Position numbers and translations under genes: made by a program. Under the pieces are notes generated by a model. It was not told where the DNA came from. It made no database searches and was given only the letters and a program-made list of their open reading frames with translations. From Prochlorothrix hollandica PCC 9006 = CALU 1027 (GTDB lineage Bacteria > Cyanobacteriota > Cyanobacteriia > Prochlorotrichales > Prochlorotrichaceae), in the NCBI RefSeq assembly GCF_000332315.1, contig NZ_KB235933.1:1123162-1169900 (forward strand): a DNA stretch of 46,739 nucleotides, written 5' to 3'. Positions 1 to 9,100 of this stretch are shown piece after piece. Position 1 is the stretch's first letter; each line of letters opens with the position of its first letter.

Positions 1-278
1 AACCCACCAATAATGCAGCGGAGCGCTCCCTCCGACCAGCGGTGATTGCTCGCAAACTCAGCTTTGGCTCTCGGTCTCGACAGGGTAGCCAGTTTGTGGC
101 CCGTCTGTTGACGGTCACCTCTTCTCTCAAGGTTCAACAACGTCCCATTCTGGACTTCCTCACGGACGCTTGTCGTGCCCATCGCTACCACCTCGCTCCT
201 CCTTCTCTTCTCCCTCCCGCTGAGTCCTAAGACCCTAGCCTGAAACCCCCATTATTTCGTAGACCCCTGAATAGTTAC
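1..278 (+). mobile_element. IS66-family insertion sequence, right end
   Basis: The window opens inside an IS66-type element. It holds the transposase C-terminus and about 48 bp of right terminal sequence ending in CCCCTGAATAGTTAC at 278, whose reverse complement is GTAACTATTCAGGGG. The last ~45 bp resemble the right ends of the short elements at 4654-4866, 10781-11063 and 11230-11508, so those look like MITEs mobilised by this family. Immediately after 278 a TAXI-protein reading frame begins in mid-domain, so the element interrupts that gene. The left end and the other target-duplication copy lie outside the window. Confidence 0.8.
3..230 (+). CDS. IS66-family transposase, C-terminal part
   Basis: This is the last ~75 residues of a DDE transposase, cut by the window edge. 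The frame is open from base 3 and reads P-T-N-N-A-A-E-R-S-L-R-P. This matches the IS66 block that carries the final catalytic Glu (N-N-x-x-E-R), followed by the usual K-L-S-F-G-S-R-S and G-S-x-F-V-A-R-L-L-T segments. Family knowledge: the enzyme cuts and joins the element's terminal repeats. A start at 42 would be internal and is not real. Whether the full transposase is intact cannot be seen. Confidence 0.85.
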   Translation, partial: PTNNAAERSLRPAVIARKLSFGSRSRQGSQFVARLLTVTSSLKVQQRPILDFLTDACRAHRYHLAPPSLLPPAES

Positions 279-1394
279 CAAGAAACCGGTGGCACGTCCG
301 AAAACCTAAAACTCCTGGAAGATAAAAAACTCGATCTCGTCACCGCCCAAGCCGATGTACCCGCCGGACCATCTGCCCGCATCCTCGCGAAACTCTATGG
401 GGATGAATTTCAATTGATGGTACAAAACACCGCCCGCATTAAAACCTTTCGAGATTTGCGAGGTAAGCGCATTGCCTTGCCGGCTGCGGGGGGACAGTAT
501 CGATCGTTCCTCAACCTAGCCGAACATTTTGGCCTGACTGCTCAGGATTTTCAATTTGTCGGCAGCACCGAAGCCGAAGCCAATCAGATCTTTAGCGATC
601 GCCAAGCCGATGCCATCTTCCGGGTTCGTGCCCCCAGCAATACTACCTTAAAAGCCTTGGTCCAAAAGGGTGAAATCACCATCCTGCCCATTGAACAAGC
701 ATCGGCCATGGGAATTAAATATCCCACCTTTATCCCTTCACTAATCGCCCAAGGCACCTACCAAGGTTTCCCCCCTATTCCCCCTCAAGATCTCCCCACT
801 GTGGCCGTTCACCGCACGCTACTCGCCCGTGAAGATTTGGATTTTACGGTGGTTTATGCCATTACCCAAGTATTGATGGATTATCGCCAAGAAATTGTCG
901 ATGCTATTCCTCCAGATCAGGCGGAAATTCGTCCCTTAGTGGCTCAGTTTCAGGAGCCGGAGACGGGGACGGGGTTGGGTGCCCCCCTGCATCCGGGAGC
1001 ATTGGCCTATTACGATCGCGATCGTCCCTCGTTCATTCAGGAAAATGCCGATCTTCTAGGGTTTTTATTAACCTTGTTGTTAGTCATTGGCTCTTGGTTA
1101 GTGCAAATTAAGGGCATGATGGAGGCCCATCAGAAAAACCAAGCCGATGAATACAGTAGTCGCGTGATTATCCTTTTGGAACAGGTACAGGTCAGTAAGT
1201 CATTGCGAGAATTAGAAAAAATTCATCATGAATTATTGGTCATGTTAACGGCGGCAGTACGAGATTTAGATCAAGATGTAATTTCCGAAGAGTCGTTTCA
1301 ATCATTTCGGGTGGTGTGGCAAATCGCCTTGGATGTGAACCGAGAGCGTCGGACATTTTTGGCTCAAAAAATGCGTCAATCCGCTACACCCTAA
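279..1394 (+). pseudogene. TAXI-family TRAP solute-binding protein, 5' end removed by IS66
   Basis: The frame runs unbroken from the IS66 boundary to the stop at 1392-1394, beginning Q-E-T-G-G-T-S-E-N-L-K-L-L. It continues with D-L-V-T-A-Q-A-D-V and R-D-L-R-G-K-R-I-A-L-P, which are TAXI (TRAP-associated extracytoplasmic immunogenic protein) hallmarks. The signal peptide and first strand of the fold are missing because the IS sits there. The C-terminus is unusual for a binding protein: a membrane segment encoded near 1057-1115, then a helical, charged cytoplasmic-type tail of ~85 residues. Translation from ATG 414 would give a 326-aa fragment without export signal. The missing 5' part may lie on the far side of the IS. 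Confidence 0.75.
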
Positions 1395-1406
1395 AAACCA
1401 GTTTGA

Positions 1407-2273
1407 TCAGTCCTGGCTCCGACCCAAACCCGACGATCGGCCCGCGATCGTCCGGGGATTCAGTCCCCAGGCCAGCAAAAACAGGGCAAAAGCCGTGAGG
1501 GCAATGGTTGCACCGGAGGGCCAGTCCCAGTAATAGCTGATGTAGAGACCCGTCACCGTGGCCGCCACCCCCACTCCCGCTCCCCCCACCATCATCCAGT
1601 GCAATTGACGGAACCAGAGGGAGGCGGCGATCGCCGGACAGACCATCAGGGCCATGATCAGCACCACCCCCACCGACTGCATTCCGGCGACGATGGTTAA
1701 ACTAATGACAGCCGTCAGTCCTAAACTGAGCAACGACACGGGTAAGCCCGCCACCTCGGCTCCGACGCGATCGAAGGTGAAAAACAGCAAGGGGCGGTAG
1801 AAAATGATAATTAAGGCCAAAATTCCCAGGGTGATCCCCAGGGTACGCTCCACATCCTGGGCCGTGACGCTGAGAATATCCCCAAACAGAAACCCCTCCA
1901 AATCCAGGCGCACCTGGAGAGCTGAGATTAAGACAATGCCCAGGGCAAAAAAACTGGCTAAGGTGGCATTCATGACCGCATCCACCTTGAGGCGGGGCTG
2001 TTGTTGCAACCAGTGGATGACGATCGTGCTAGCAATGCCCGCAGCCATGGCCCCCAGCAAAATATCCACCCCCAGGAAATTGGCCAGGGCCAGTCCCGGC
2101 AAAACTCCATGGGAAATGACATTGGCCAGGAAGGTCATGCGCTGCACCACTAAATAGGTCCCCACCACGGGACAGAGAATGCCCACTAAAATGCCAACGG
2201 CTAGGGCTTGGCGCATGAAGTCATAGCTGAGGGGCTGTAGAATACCCTGGATGATACCGTCCATGAGTTCCAC
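1407..2273 (-). CDS. ABC-3 family metal (Zn/Mn) permease
   Basis: A 288-residue, strongly hydrophobic protein with about eight predicted membrane spans. It matches the ABC-3 (ZnuB/MntB/TroC) permease family in length and in signature stretches such as S-H-G-V-L-P-G-L-A-L and the late G-V-V-L-I-M-A-L-M-V-C-P-A-I-A-A. The family moves Zn2+, Mn2+ or Fe2+ inward across the plasma membrane with an ATPase and a periplasmic binding protein. Neither partner is adjacent: the downstream neighbour is the broken TAXI gene (convergent, 12-bp gap) and moaD is divergent 57 bp upstream. The metal cannot be assigned from sequence. Confidence 0.85.
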   Translation of the reverse strand: MELMDGIIQGILQPLSYDFMRQALAVGILVGILCPVVGTYLVVQRMTFLANVISHGVLPGLALANFLGVDILLGAMAAGIASTIVIHWLQQQPRLKVDAVMNATLASFFALGIVLISALQVRLDLEGFLFGDILSVTAQDVERTLGITLGILALIIIFYRPLLFFTFDRVGAEVAGLPVSLLSLGLTAVISLTIVAGMQSVGVVLIMALMVCPAIAASLWFRQLHWMMVGGAGVGVAATVTGLYISYYWDWPSGATIALTAFALFLLAWGLNPRTIAGRSSGLGRSQD

Positions 2274-2330
2274 CCCGATCGTCCTCCCGTTTGTGCTTGT
2301 TTTTTACCCTTTACCCCCTTAGCCAACACC

Positions 2331-2579
2331 ATGATCACCGTCACCGTCAAACTGTTTGCTGTGTATCAGGAAGCCTACGGTCTCCCGGAACTGACCTGGC
2401 AGCTAGCCCCAGGGTCAGCGGTGGGGGCAGTGCTGGATCGGGTGGTGGCAGACCATCCCCACCTGGAGCGGTGGCGGGGAGTGACGCGGTTTGGGGTGAA
2501 TCTACAGTTTGTGGGGGGGGATGTGGCCTTGGTGGATGGGGATGAGGTAGTGCTGATTCCGCCGGTGAGTGGGGGGTAA
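2331..2579 (+). CDS. moaD: Molybdopterin synthase sulfur-carrier subunit MoaD
   Basis: An 82-residue ubiquitin-fold protein of the MoaD/ThiS family. It starts with a beta strand of type I-T-V-T-V-K-L-F-A and ends in V-L-I-P-P-V-S-G-G, the Gly-Gly tail that is adenylated by MoeB and thiocarboxylated. Length and the P-P-V-S-G-G ending fit MoaD better than ThiS. In the family it supplies sulfur, with MoaE, to convert precursor Z into molybdopterin. No other molybdenum-cofactor gene is in the window. It is divergent from the metal permease and convergent with the His-rich protein gene (7-bp gap). Confidence 0.85.
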   Translation: MITVTVKLFAVYQEAYGLPELTWQLAPGSAVGAVLDRVVADHPHLERWRGVTRFGVNLQFVGGDVALVDGDEVVLIPPVSGG

Positions 2580-2586
2580 CGGGGGC

Positions 2587-3996
2587 TTAGGGATTGTGGC
2601 CTAGGGTTGAGGAGGTCGTGGGGGGCTGCGATCGGCGATCGAGGCTAAACCCCAGGGCCAAACCGATGCCAAAGAAGGCCATTAAATAGGCCAAGCTAAT
2701 GAAGCGAACGGAGAGAGGGGGGGGAACAGCGTTAATTTCCAGGAGTTGGAGGGTTTTTTGACCTGTAGGCACTAAGGCTGTGGCCTTTTCCGACTGCCCA
2801 AATTCCAGGGGAGTGGCTTGGACTTGGTGATCCGCTGCGTCAAAAAACTGACTGCGCCAAGTGATTTGTCCCCTGGCATCGGTGAGACCGATGTAGCGAA
2901 AGATGGGGCGATCGTGGTCTAAATCCACAGTTTGCACTGCGATCGGGAGATTACCTAAGGGTTTCCCCGTGGGATCGGTGGCGGTGATGGTGTGGCGGAA
3001 CAGTTGGCCTACGGTGGCGCTGCGATCGCCGTCAATGCGCAGGATGGGTGCGTTGGTCTTTAGATTTAACTCAGGATTTAACTCAGGATTTAACTCAGGA
3101 TTTAACTCAGGATCCGACTCAAACTCCAACAGCGGATCGGCATGGGGGGCAGCGTGGCCCGTTTCCCCACTGTGACCATGGCTGTGGTGATCATGATCCG
3201 AAGCCACTAAGCCTAATTCTGATCGCACATTGACATAGAGGAGGGCGACGATCGCCGCCACCGTTGCCCCGCTGAGCAAGAGCCGCACTCCCTGGGGAGC
3301 TAAGTCTCCCTCAGCCTTGGGAGCATCCCGACGGATCAGCCAGCCGCCCCCCAACCCCAACAACAACAGACCCACGGCCCACAGTCCCCCGTTGCGATAT
3401 TTGACCGATCGTTCTGGAACGATCAGGGTAAAGGGTTGCTGAAGGGTGACGGGGGCACTGGCGGGGCTAGCGGTGTTGGGATTTAGGGTATTAGAATCTG
3501 GGACGTTAGAATCTGGGACGTTAGGGGTAAAACTGGCCTGAACCTGGAGGGTATAGTGACCCCGAATGGGCAGAACCTGGGCTAGATCTAAGGTGCCATC
3601 GGGGGCTAGGGCGCTCAGTTCCAGCAGGGTTGTGCCTTCGGAGAGGGGGAAGTCTGTGGTAAACCAGGGGGTGCGATCGGGGGTCTGGAGACTCAGGTGA
3701 TAGCGGACCTGGGGGATGGGTTGTTGGTCTGCATCCAGGGTTTGCAGACGCAGGGCCACGGCTGTGCCGTTGGGTTGCAGGGGATCCGAAGGCAAGCTCA
3801 GGACAATATGCTCTCCAGTTAGGGGACTGGGGGCAGGGGTAGCAGGACTGGATCCGGGCTGTTGGCTTAGGTTTTGTTGGCTTAGGTTTTGTTGGTTTAG
3901 AGTCTGGCTTAGGCCAGGACTGACCATGGATCCCAGTCCCAGGCAGACAAGACTGGCCCCAAGGGCTAGCCCCTGGAGCGTTTGGTGTTGGCGCAT
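2587..3996 (-). CDS. Signal-peptide, His-rich membrane protein downstream of cbtB
   Basis: I do not recognise the family. The 469-residue product starts with a cleavable-looking signal peptide (residues ~1-30). A Gln/Asn-rich repeat and an immunoglobulin-like beta domain follow. Membrane spans appear near residues 204-222 and 240-258, then a His cluster (H-D-H-H-S-H-G-H, then H-A-A-P-H), a second beta-rich domain and a C-terminal span. Three short tandem repeats lie in frame: Q-N-L-S-Q, N-V-P-D-S and four N-P-E-L units. The His cluster and its position behind the cobalamin riboswitch and cbtB suggest metal or cobalt handling, which is inference. A 99-bp MITE separates it from cbtB. Confidence 0.7.
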   Translation of the reverse strand: MRQHQTLQGLALGASLVCLGLGSMVSPGLSQTLNQQNLSQQNLSQQPGSSPATPAPSPLTGEHIVLSLPSDPLQPNGTAVALRLQTLDADQQPIPQVRYHLSLQTPDRTPWFTTDFPLSEGTTLLELSALAPDGTLDLAQVLPIRGHYTLQVQASFTPNVPDSNVPDSNTLNPNTASPASAPVTLQQPFTLIVPERSVKYRNGGLWAVGLLLLGLGGGWLIRRDAPKAEGDLAPQGVRLLLSGATVAAIVALLYVNVRSELGLVASDHDHHSHGHSGETGHAAPHADPLLEFESDPELNPELNPELNPELNLKTNAPILRIDGDRSATVGQLFRHTITATDPTGKPLGNLPIAVQTVDLDHDRPIFRYIGLTDARGQITWRSQFFDAADHQVQATPLEFGQSEKATALVPTGQKTLQLLEINAVPPPLSVRFISLAYLMAFFGIGLALGFSLDRRSQPPTTSSTLGHNP

Positions 3997-4016
3997 CGTG
4001 TTAGCAATTGAAGGTA

Positions 4017-4115
4017 CAGCAGCCCTAAATGGGTCGTCTAGTGTGCGCCCTCTGGGCGAACACCAGACAAAGGGTTTTAGCCATCGAGATCCTTACAACT
4101 AATTGAGGATTGCTG
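4017..4115. repeat. TA-flanked 99-bp MITE, copy 1
   Basis: The element begins CAGCAGCCCTAAATGGG and ends with the inverse of CAGCAATCCTCAATT. It is flanked by TA on both sides (4015-4016 and 4116-4117), with a GC-rich palindrome in the middle. It lies between cbtB and the His-rich gene and would be transcribed with them, so it may affect readthrough or message stability. Confidence 0.85.
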
Positions 4116-4143
4116 TAGTTATTGTAATCTCGACGGAATTAGC

Positions 4144-4344
4144 CTAGTGGCAAGCAACGGCAGCGGTGCTGTGGCGGGTGCCGTGGAGGGCATCGTGGGC
4201 GGGGGGATAGGTACTGAACAGGAGAGTCCAGACGGTGAGGGAACAGAGTCCCGTGTAGAGGGCCGCTTGGACGGGAACCGACAGGGTAAAGGTTTGGGTA
4301 CGCTGCCAGGTGGAGCGTAGGGACGCAGCAGGGGATAGGGCCAT
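4144..4344 (-). CDS. cbtB: CbtB family cobalt/cobalamin-associated transport subunit
   Basis: A 66-residue protein with one membrane span (about residues 26-44: A-L-Y-T-G-L-C-S-L-T-V-W-T-L-L-F) and a His-containing C-terminus. The tail A-H-D-A-L-H-G-T-R-H ending V-A-C-H is the hallmark of CbtB. In many bacteria CbtB accompanies CbtA and is predicted to take up cobalt. Here no CbtA follows; a larger His-rich membrane protein takes its place. The start lies about 45 bases behind the 3' end of a cobalamin riboswitch on the same strand, which strongly supports both the call and repression by cobalamin. Confidence 0.85.
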   Translation of the reverse strand: MALSPAASLRSTWQRTQTFTLSVPVQAALYTGLCSLTVWTLLFSTYPPAHDALHGTRHSTAAVACH

Positions 4345-4389
4345 GGGATCTGTGCCTCGCAGATGGAATGGGCGATGAATGGGCGATCG

Positions 4390-4560
<171 letters not shown>

Positions 4561-4653
4561 CCGATCCCTCGTCCACTGACTATACCAGGCTCCCCTTCTC
4601 TTTACCAGGCTTACCGCTGAAAGCGAGACAAGATTAACGGCACAGTGAGGCGA

Positions 4654-4866
4654 GGGGTGCATTTCACCTGGGAACCCTCGACCTCGGGTAGGGTTCTTGC
4701 CCCCGTGCCGACCCTCTTGGCGACCCCCAACCGGGGCAACCACGGGGGGATTGCCCCTACCAAAATCGGGGAATCTGCCCAGGTGAAATGGACCCTCTCA
4801 ACTCGCCTAAGGTCTGTTGTCTAGAGCCTGAAACCCTCATTCTCCTGTGGACTCCTGAATAATTAC
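4654..4866 (+). repeat. IS66-type MITE, left-truncated copy
   Basis: Homologous over ~210 bp to the complete elements at 10781-11063 and 11230-11508. The homology runs from GGGGTGCATTTCACC through the region with TTGCCCCTACCAAAATCGG to the right terminus ACTCCTGAATAATTAC. The left terminus GTAAYTATTC is missing. It lies between the riboswitch and the diguanylate cyclase gene, and no coding function is visible. Confidence 0.75.
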
Positions 4867-4899
4867 CCAGGCTGACGGTTATCTTGGTTGGGTACATTA

Positions 4900-4998
4900 G
4901 GGCACCTCGATTAATTGTGGCGCGCGGCTTCGCCGCGCGCCACAACCCTGATTCTTACGTGGGTTACTGGGCGAAAATTTAGATTTTTCGAGGTGTCC
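4900..4998. repeat. Second MITE family (GGGCACCTCGA ends), copy 1
   Basis: About 99 bp with inverted ends GGGCACCTCGA and TCGAGGTGTCC. An internal perfect palindrome of the type TGGCGCGCGGC / GCCGCGCGCCA is present. The second copy at 8802-8900 has the same length and homologous ends. It abuts the stop codon of the diguanylate cyclase gene, so its stem could act as the transcript 3' end. Confidence 0.7.
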
Positions 4999-4999
4999 A

Positions 5000-6568
5000 T
5001 TAGTTAGACGGCGAAGGGGTGGGGGAATCCTGGGGTTGCAGGTATTCAATGCGATCGCGGCCATTGTCCTTGGCCAAATACAACAGGCGATCGGCTTCCC
5101 TCACTAAATGCCCCGCTGCTTGAATCGAAATAGCCCCCCACAGGGAAATCATCTGGTCTGGGTTGTGGTGAGGGGTTGCGGGTGTTGGGGCTGGGCCTGT
5201 GGTTGACAAGGCTGTTAGGGATGCCGGGTTTTCCTGAGGGACACTCGCCTCAGGGATGGGTCTGGACTGCTGTTCCGGAGCGGTAGGTTGTACGGATAGG
5301 GGAGGAATAATGCTGGTGACCCCAAAACTGAGGGTCACAAAGGGTTGAACGGCGGAAGCACCATGGGGGATTTGGAGAGCATGGAAGCGATCGCGAATCC
5401 CTTGGGCCACCTGCACCGCTCCCTCCACCGTTGTTTCTGGCAGCAAGAGGGCAAATTCTTCACCCCCATAGCGGGCCACAATATCTCCGGGCCGCCTGAG
5501 TTGACTTTGCAAGACTTGGGCCACCTGAATTAAACATTGATCCCCTAAGACATGGCCATGGTAGTCATTATAAATTTTAAAGGAATCCACATCACAGAGA
5601 ACCAATGCGAGGGGTTGTTGACGACGGGAGCAGCGGAGCCATTCCCGGTGCAGCATTTCATCAAAATAGCGACGGTTAGACACTTGAGTGAGTCCATCTA
5701 AATGAACCTGGCGGCGCAGTTCTAGTTCTAGTTGTTTCCGTTCCGTTATGTTGCGTAGATTGATTAATAATCCGTCATCTAATTTCAAGGCATGGAGAGT
5801 ATACCATTGATTAATATTTTCAGTAGAATTATGCCAGTTAATATCCTGCTCAAACGGTGTGCCATTGTCTACTACTAATCGTAGAGATGGCATTAACTTA
5901 CCATCAATATCCTGAATAAAGTCCTCCAGATTCAGACTGCAAGAGTTAGAACTTCGACGACTTTTCTGAAATATATTATCCATCTCAGGATTGGCTAAAA
6001 TACACTGAAATGATTGAATGGTGTCAGGTTTTTCGGAATTTCTGATGGACTGAAAAACAGCAATTCCATCCTTGGATGTATTAATAATTTGAGTAATGAG
6101 TTGACGGGATTGATTGAGATTATGCTCGATTTGCTTCCGCTGTTTGATCTCTAACTGCAATTGTCGCCGTTGGGACTGGAGGGTTAGTTGATTTCTAATA
6201 CGTGCTAGGACTTCTTCTACCTTAAATGGTTTCGTAATATAATCTTGTCCGCCTACTTCAAAGGCACGAACCTTGTCTAAAGTGTCATCTAAAGCGCTGA
6301 TGAAAATAATTGGAATATCAATAGTACTCGGATTGCTCTTTAGACTTTTGCAGACTGCATAGCCATCCATTCCTGGCATTTTAATATCCAGTAAGATCAA
6401 GTCTGGTGTTAGCAATTGGGCTGATCTAATGCCCAATTGACCGCTGACTGCTTTCCGCAGTCGGTAGCCTTGCTCCTCTAGTAAATGGGAGAGCACTCGA
6501 ATATTTTCCGGTACATCATCAATAATCAGAATATTAACTGCACCTGCCTCTGAGGGTGAAAGTTGCAT
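5000..6568 (-). CDS. Response regulator with GGDEF (diguanylate cyclase) output
   Basis: The 522-residue protein has a receiver domain (about 10-130) with acidic pair D17/D18, phospho-acceptor D61 in L-L-D-I-K-M-P-G-M-D-G and the I-T-K-P-F lysine. A coiled linker (~135-155), a PAS-like segment (~150-280) and a GGDEF domain (~285-510) follow. The active site is G-G-E-E-F at 368-372 and an R-P-G-D inhibitory (I-site) motif lies five residues upstream, so it should make cyclic di-GMP with product inhibition. A Pro/Ala/Thr-rich insertion of ~60 residues splits the late GGDEF domain. No cognate kinase is adjacent. The receiver and PAS part is more AT-rich than the GGDEF part, which may indicate domain shuffling. 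Confidence 0.9.
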   Translation of the reverse strand: MQLSPSEAGAVNILIIDDVPENIRVLSHLLEEQGYRLRKAVSGQLGIRSAQLLTPDLILLDIKMPGMDGYAVCKSLKSNPSTIDIPIIFISALDDTLDKVRAFEVGGQDYITKPFKVEEVLARIRNQLTLQSQRRQLQLEIKQRKQIEHNLNQSRQLITQIINTSKDGIAVFQSIRNSEKPDTIQSFQCILANPEMDNIFQKSRRSSNSCSLNLEDFIQDIDGKLMPSLRLVVDNGTPFEQDINWHNSTENINQWYTLHALKLDDGLLINLRNITERKQLELELRRQVHLDGLTQVSNRRYFDEMLHREWLRCSRRQQPLALVLCDVDSFKIYNDYHGHVLGDQCLIQVAQVLQSQLRRPGDIVARYGGEEFALLLPETTVEGAVQVAQGIRDRFHALQIPHGASAVQPFVTLSFGVTSIIPPLSVQPTAPEQQSRPIPEASVPQENPASLTALSTTGPAPTPATPHHNPDQMISLWGAISIQAAGHLVREADRLLYLAKDNGRDRIEYLQPQDSPTPSPSN

Positions 6569-6640
6569 TTCAGCGACGGTTAGGAGAACTAAAAACAGGG
6601 TTTATTGTCTGGATACGGGGAGGAGCCTTAAAAAACATGG

Positions 6641-6945
6641 TATAGCAATCCTAAATCAGTGGTGATGGCCGATGTGATGGTTGATGTGATGGTTGATGTG
6701 ATGGTTGATGTGATGGCTGAAGCCTCTGAAGTAATTATTCAGGGGGTCACGGAAGAATGAGGGTTTCAGGCTTCAGAAAACAGACCTGAGGCGATGGGAG
6801 AGGGTCGGGCGCATCTCGTCATTGGGGGGGCAGGATCGGATTGAAATCAGGGGAGGTCAATGCCCCCATTTTGGGTACGGGCGAAGCATGGGCGGCAAAA
6901 CTTGGGGCGATCACCCAGAGAATACCTGCGCCCATGCTTCGCCCC
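6641..6945. repeat. Repeat-filled spacer between two minus-strand genes
   Basis: The 435-bp gap 6569-7003 contains no convincing gene. It holds a single end of the TA-type MITE (TAGCAATCCTAAATCAGT, from 6643). Next are four tandem 12-bp units GATGTGATGGTT at 6671-6718, the last with one change. At 6731 a truncated, reversed IS66-MITE end begins (GTAATTATTCAGGGGG). A palindrome follows with arms GGGCGAAGCATGGGCG at 6879-6894 and its inverse at 6929-6944. Confidence 0.7.
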
Positions 6946-7003
6946 TACGATGCACCCCCCCAACCCTGACATGCGCCCGCGCTCCTGCCTTCAGTGGGTC
7001 GCC

Positions 7004-8413
7004 CTAACGGCGACTATTCCAGGTGGCAGCGGCGGACTCTAGGGCTTGATCAACGGTTTTCTGCCCCAACATGGCAGCTTGGAGATTTTCGTAAATGGCC
7101 TTTTGCAACAGGTTGACATCGGTCATGGCCGGTACCAACACCTCCGCCTCACCAATTTGGGTGGCACTGACAAGGCGGGCCTGGGCAACGGAGTCGCTGG
7201 TTTGGGCCGTTGTGTCGGGGGTCCCATTGGGGGCAGCGTCATCCGGTGGGTCTGCTGTTGGCGGGTCTGCCATACCCAGACTGGTTTGGTAGTCGGCTAA
7301 GGCTTGGGCCGTGGACGGTAGAACGTTGGCTGCTTTGGCAAAGGCTAATTGATTCTCGCTATTGGTGACATAGAGGGCAAACTGCACGGCGGCGGCGGTG
7401 TGTTCGGCTCCCCGCTGTGCTACATCCTGGGGCACCACCAGATTCATAACAGCCACATTCTTTTTGCCGGTGGTACCGCTGATTTGGGGACTAGCGGCAG
7501 AGACGGCGGCGATCGTGGGGGCATTAATCGCAATGCTGTTGAGAAACTCAGGGCTGGAAGCCAAAATGGCGGTCTCCCCCGCTTGGTACAGTTCTATGGC
7601 CCGTCGATGGCCTTGGGTTAAGACTTCCTGGGGTAGGAGTCCCTTTTGGTAGAGGTCAACCCAATATTGAAAGGCCGATCGCCCTGCATCGCTGACAAAG
7701 GCAGCTTGGCCTTGATCATCCACCAAAGTTACCCCCATTTGCACCAGGGACTCTAAAACCTCGGCGGAGTCTTCCGGGACAAAGGTAGCAAAAAAGGCAT
7801 ACTTGCCGGTTTTATCCTTGAGGGCTTGGGCCAAGGTAGCCAATTCACCATAGTTTGTGGGGGGGGTGTCGATGCCCGCTGCCGCCAGCAACGATCGGTT
7901 ATAGATGGTGACCCGCGTCGTGAGGTACCAGGGCAACCCGAAACTGGTGTCCCCTAGGGTGCTGGCCTGCCAAATATTGGGGAGATAGGTGCTGCGTAGT
8001 TCGGGGGTCACCACCGTATCCAGGTTTAACCAGGCATCTCGGCTGGCCAGTTGGGAGGCAAAGTTGGGGTTGAGGTTGACCACATCGGGGGCCGTGCCCG
8101 CAGAGACGGCGGTGAGGATCTTGCTCTCCATGGCGGACCAGGGCACATCAACCCAGCGCACTGCTAGGGTGGGGTTGTTTGCCTCAAAGGCGGCGATCAG
8201 TGTATTGAAGTATTCGTCAAAGTCCGGGCTAAGTTGCATGGTCCAAAATTCAACCTCGGTGCGCCCGTCGCTGCTGGCAGTGTCCCCTGTGGTGGGGGAA
8301 CTACTACAACTGACCATCCCACTGATGAGCATCCCCACCAGGAGCCACGTCCAAAATCTGGCTCCCGATCGCCGGAGCGATCGCCATTCCCAACCCCATG
8401 ACAGCCAACCCAT
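7004..8413 (-). CDS. ABC transporter extracellular solute-binding lipoprotein (family 1, sugar type)
   Basis: A 469-residue lipoprotein. The N-terminus carries Arg residues, a hydrophobic core and a lipobox ending at C36 (G-M-V-S-C), so the mature protein is lipid-anchored outside the plasma membrane. The body has family-1 binding-protein features: V-E-F-W-T-M near residue 55, A-F-E-A-N-N-P-T-L, G-T-A-P-D-V-V-N-L and G-L-P-W-Y-L-T-T-R. Relatives bind sugars or glucosylglycerol-type solutes. A Pro/Asp/Thr-rich stretch near residues 380-410 looks like a linker insertion. No permease or ATPase is adjacent, so the substrate is not assigned. Confidence 0.85.
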   Translation of the reverse strand: MGWLSWGWEWRSLRRSGARFWTWLLVGMLISGMVSCSSSPTTGDTASSDGRTEVEFWTMQLSPDFDEYFNTLIAAFEANNPTLAVRWVDVPWSAMESKILTAVSAGTAPDVVNLNPNFASQLASRDAWLNLDTVVTPELRSTYLPNIWQASTLGDTSFGLPWYLTTRVTIYNRSLLAAAGIDTPPTNYGELATLAQALKDKTGKYAFFATFVPEDSAEVLESLVQMGVTLVDDQGQAAFVSDAGRSAFQYWVDLYQKGLLPQEVLTQGHRRAIELYQAGETAILASSPEFLNSIAINAPTIAAVSAASPQISGTTGKKNVAVMNLVVPQDVAQRGAEHTAAAVQFALYVTNSENQLAFAKAANVLPSTAQALADYQTSLGMADPPTADPPDDAAPNGTPDTTAQTSDSVAQARLVSATQIGEAEVLVPAMTDVNLLQKAIYENLQAAMLGQKTVDQALESAAATWNSRR

Positions 8414-8801
8414 AAGACTAAAACCTCGTTGCCGCGTCCAGAAATTTTGCTAATCCCCCATCCTACCCTACTTTGTCTCTTAAATTTCTTGTCAGTCAGG
8501 GGCAAATCAGGGGCAACCCTCCGGGGTAATCTGCTGCAAGGGTGGTTATGGGGGGCGGGTATTTTGCCTGGAGTGGGGTAACCTTGGTCACTCTGACTCG
8601 ATCGCGGGCACCCCTGCCCCTGCCTGATCCCCCGCTGTCGTTGCTATTTAGAGGGAGAAATCAGTACAATAGCAGGGATGTTCGTTGACTTGATTTACTG
8701 GTTCATACTGATACAAATTTGTCCTTACCGTTTCGCTTGCAGATCTCTTTCACCGCTATCTGTAACCGGAACTAGCTTTTTAGGACTTCTAAATGACTAG
8801 A

Positions 8802-8900
8802 GGGCACCTCGAAAAATCCAAATTCTCGCCTCTGTACCAACGCAAGAATAGGGGTTGTGGCAGGCGGCTGTGCTGCCTGCCACAATTAATCGAGATGCCC
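8802..8900. repeat. Second MITE family, copy 2, in the desaturase upstream region
   Basis: About 99 bp, reversed relative to 4900-4998. The ends are GGGCACCTCGA and CGAGATGCCC, with TA near both borders, and the internal hairpin has arms GTGGCAGGCGGC / GCCTGCCAC. It sits ~200 bp before the desaturase start. The rest of the 8414-9100 gap has no gene that I can support; AT-rich stretches near 8640-8720 and 8905-9030 could hold the desaturase promoter. Confidence 0.7.
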
Positions 8901-9100
8901 TAGAATTTTGGAAAAGTTAAAGCAAGGTTTGGGTACAACGTTCAGAGCAAGTCGTTAAGGGTCTAGATCAGTCAGGCGCAGAGGGTATACTCGGCGATCG
9001 TGACTTAGATTCGGGTGAATTAAACGATTTCCCTAGGAGCTAATCCCGCAGGGACAGCTCTGTGGTGCAGTATGGATCTTTCAGAGGAGATTTAAAAAAC

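Noticed and set aside
42-230. Independent 62-residue gene at the left edge
   Set aside because: The frame is open to base 3 with IS66 catalytic-block residues, so it is the end of a transposase.
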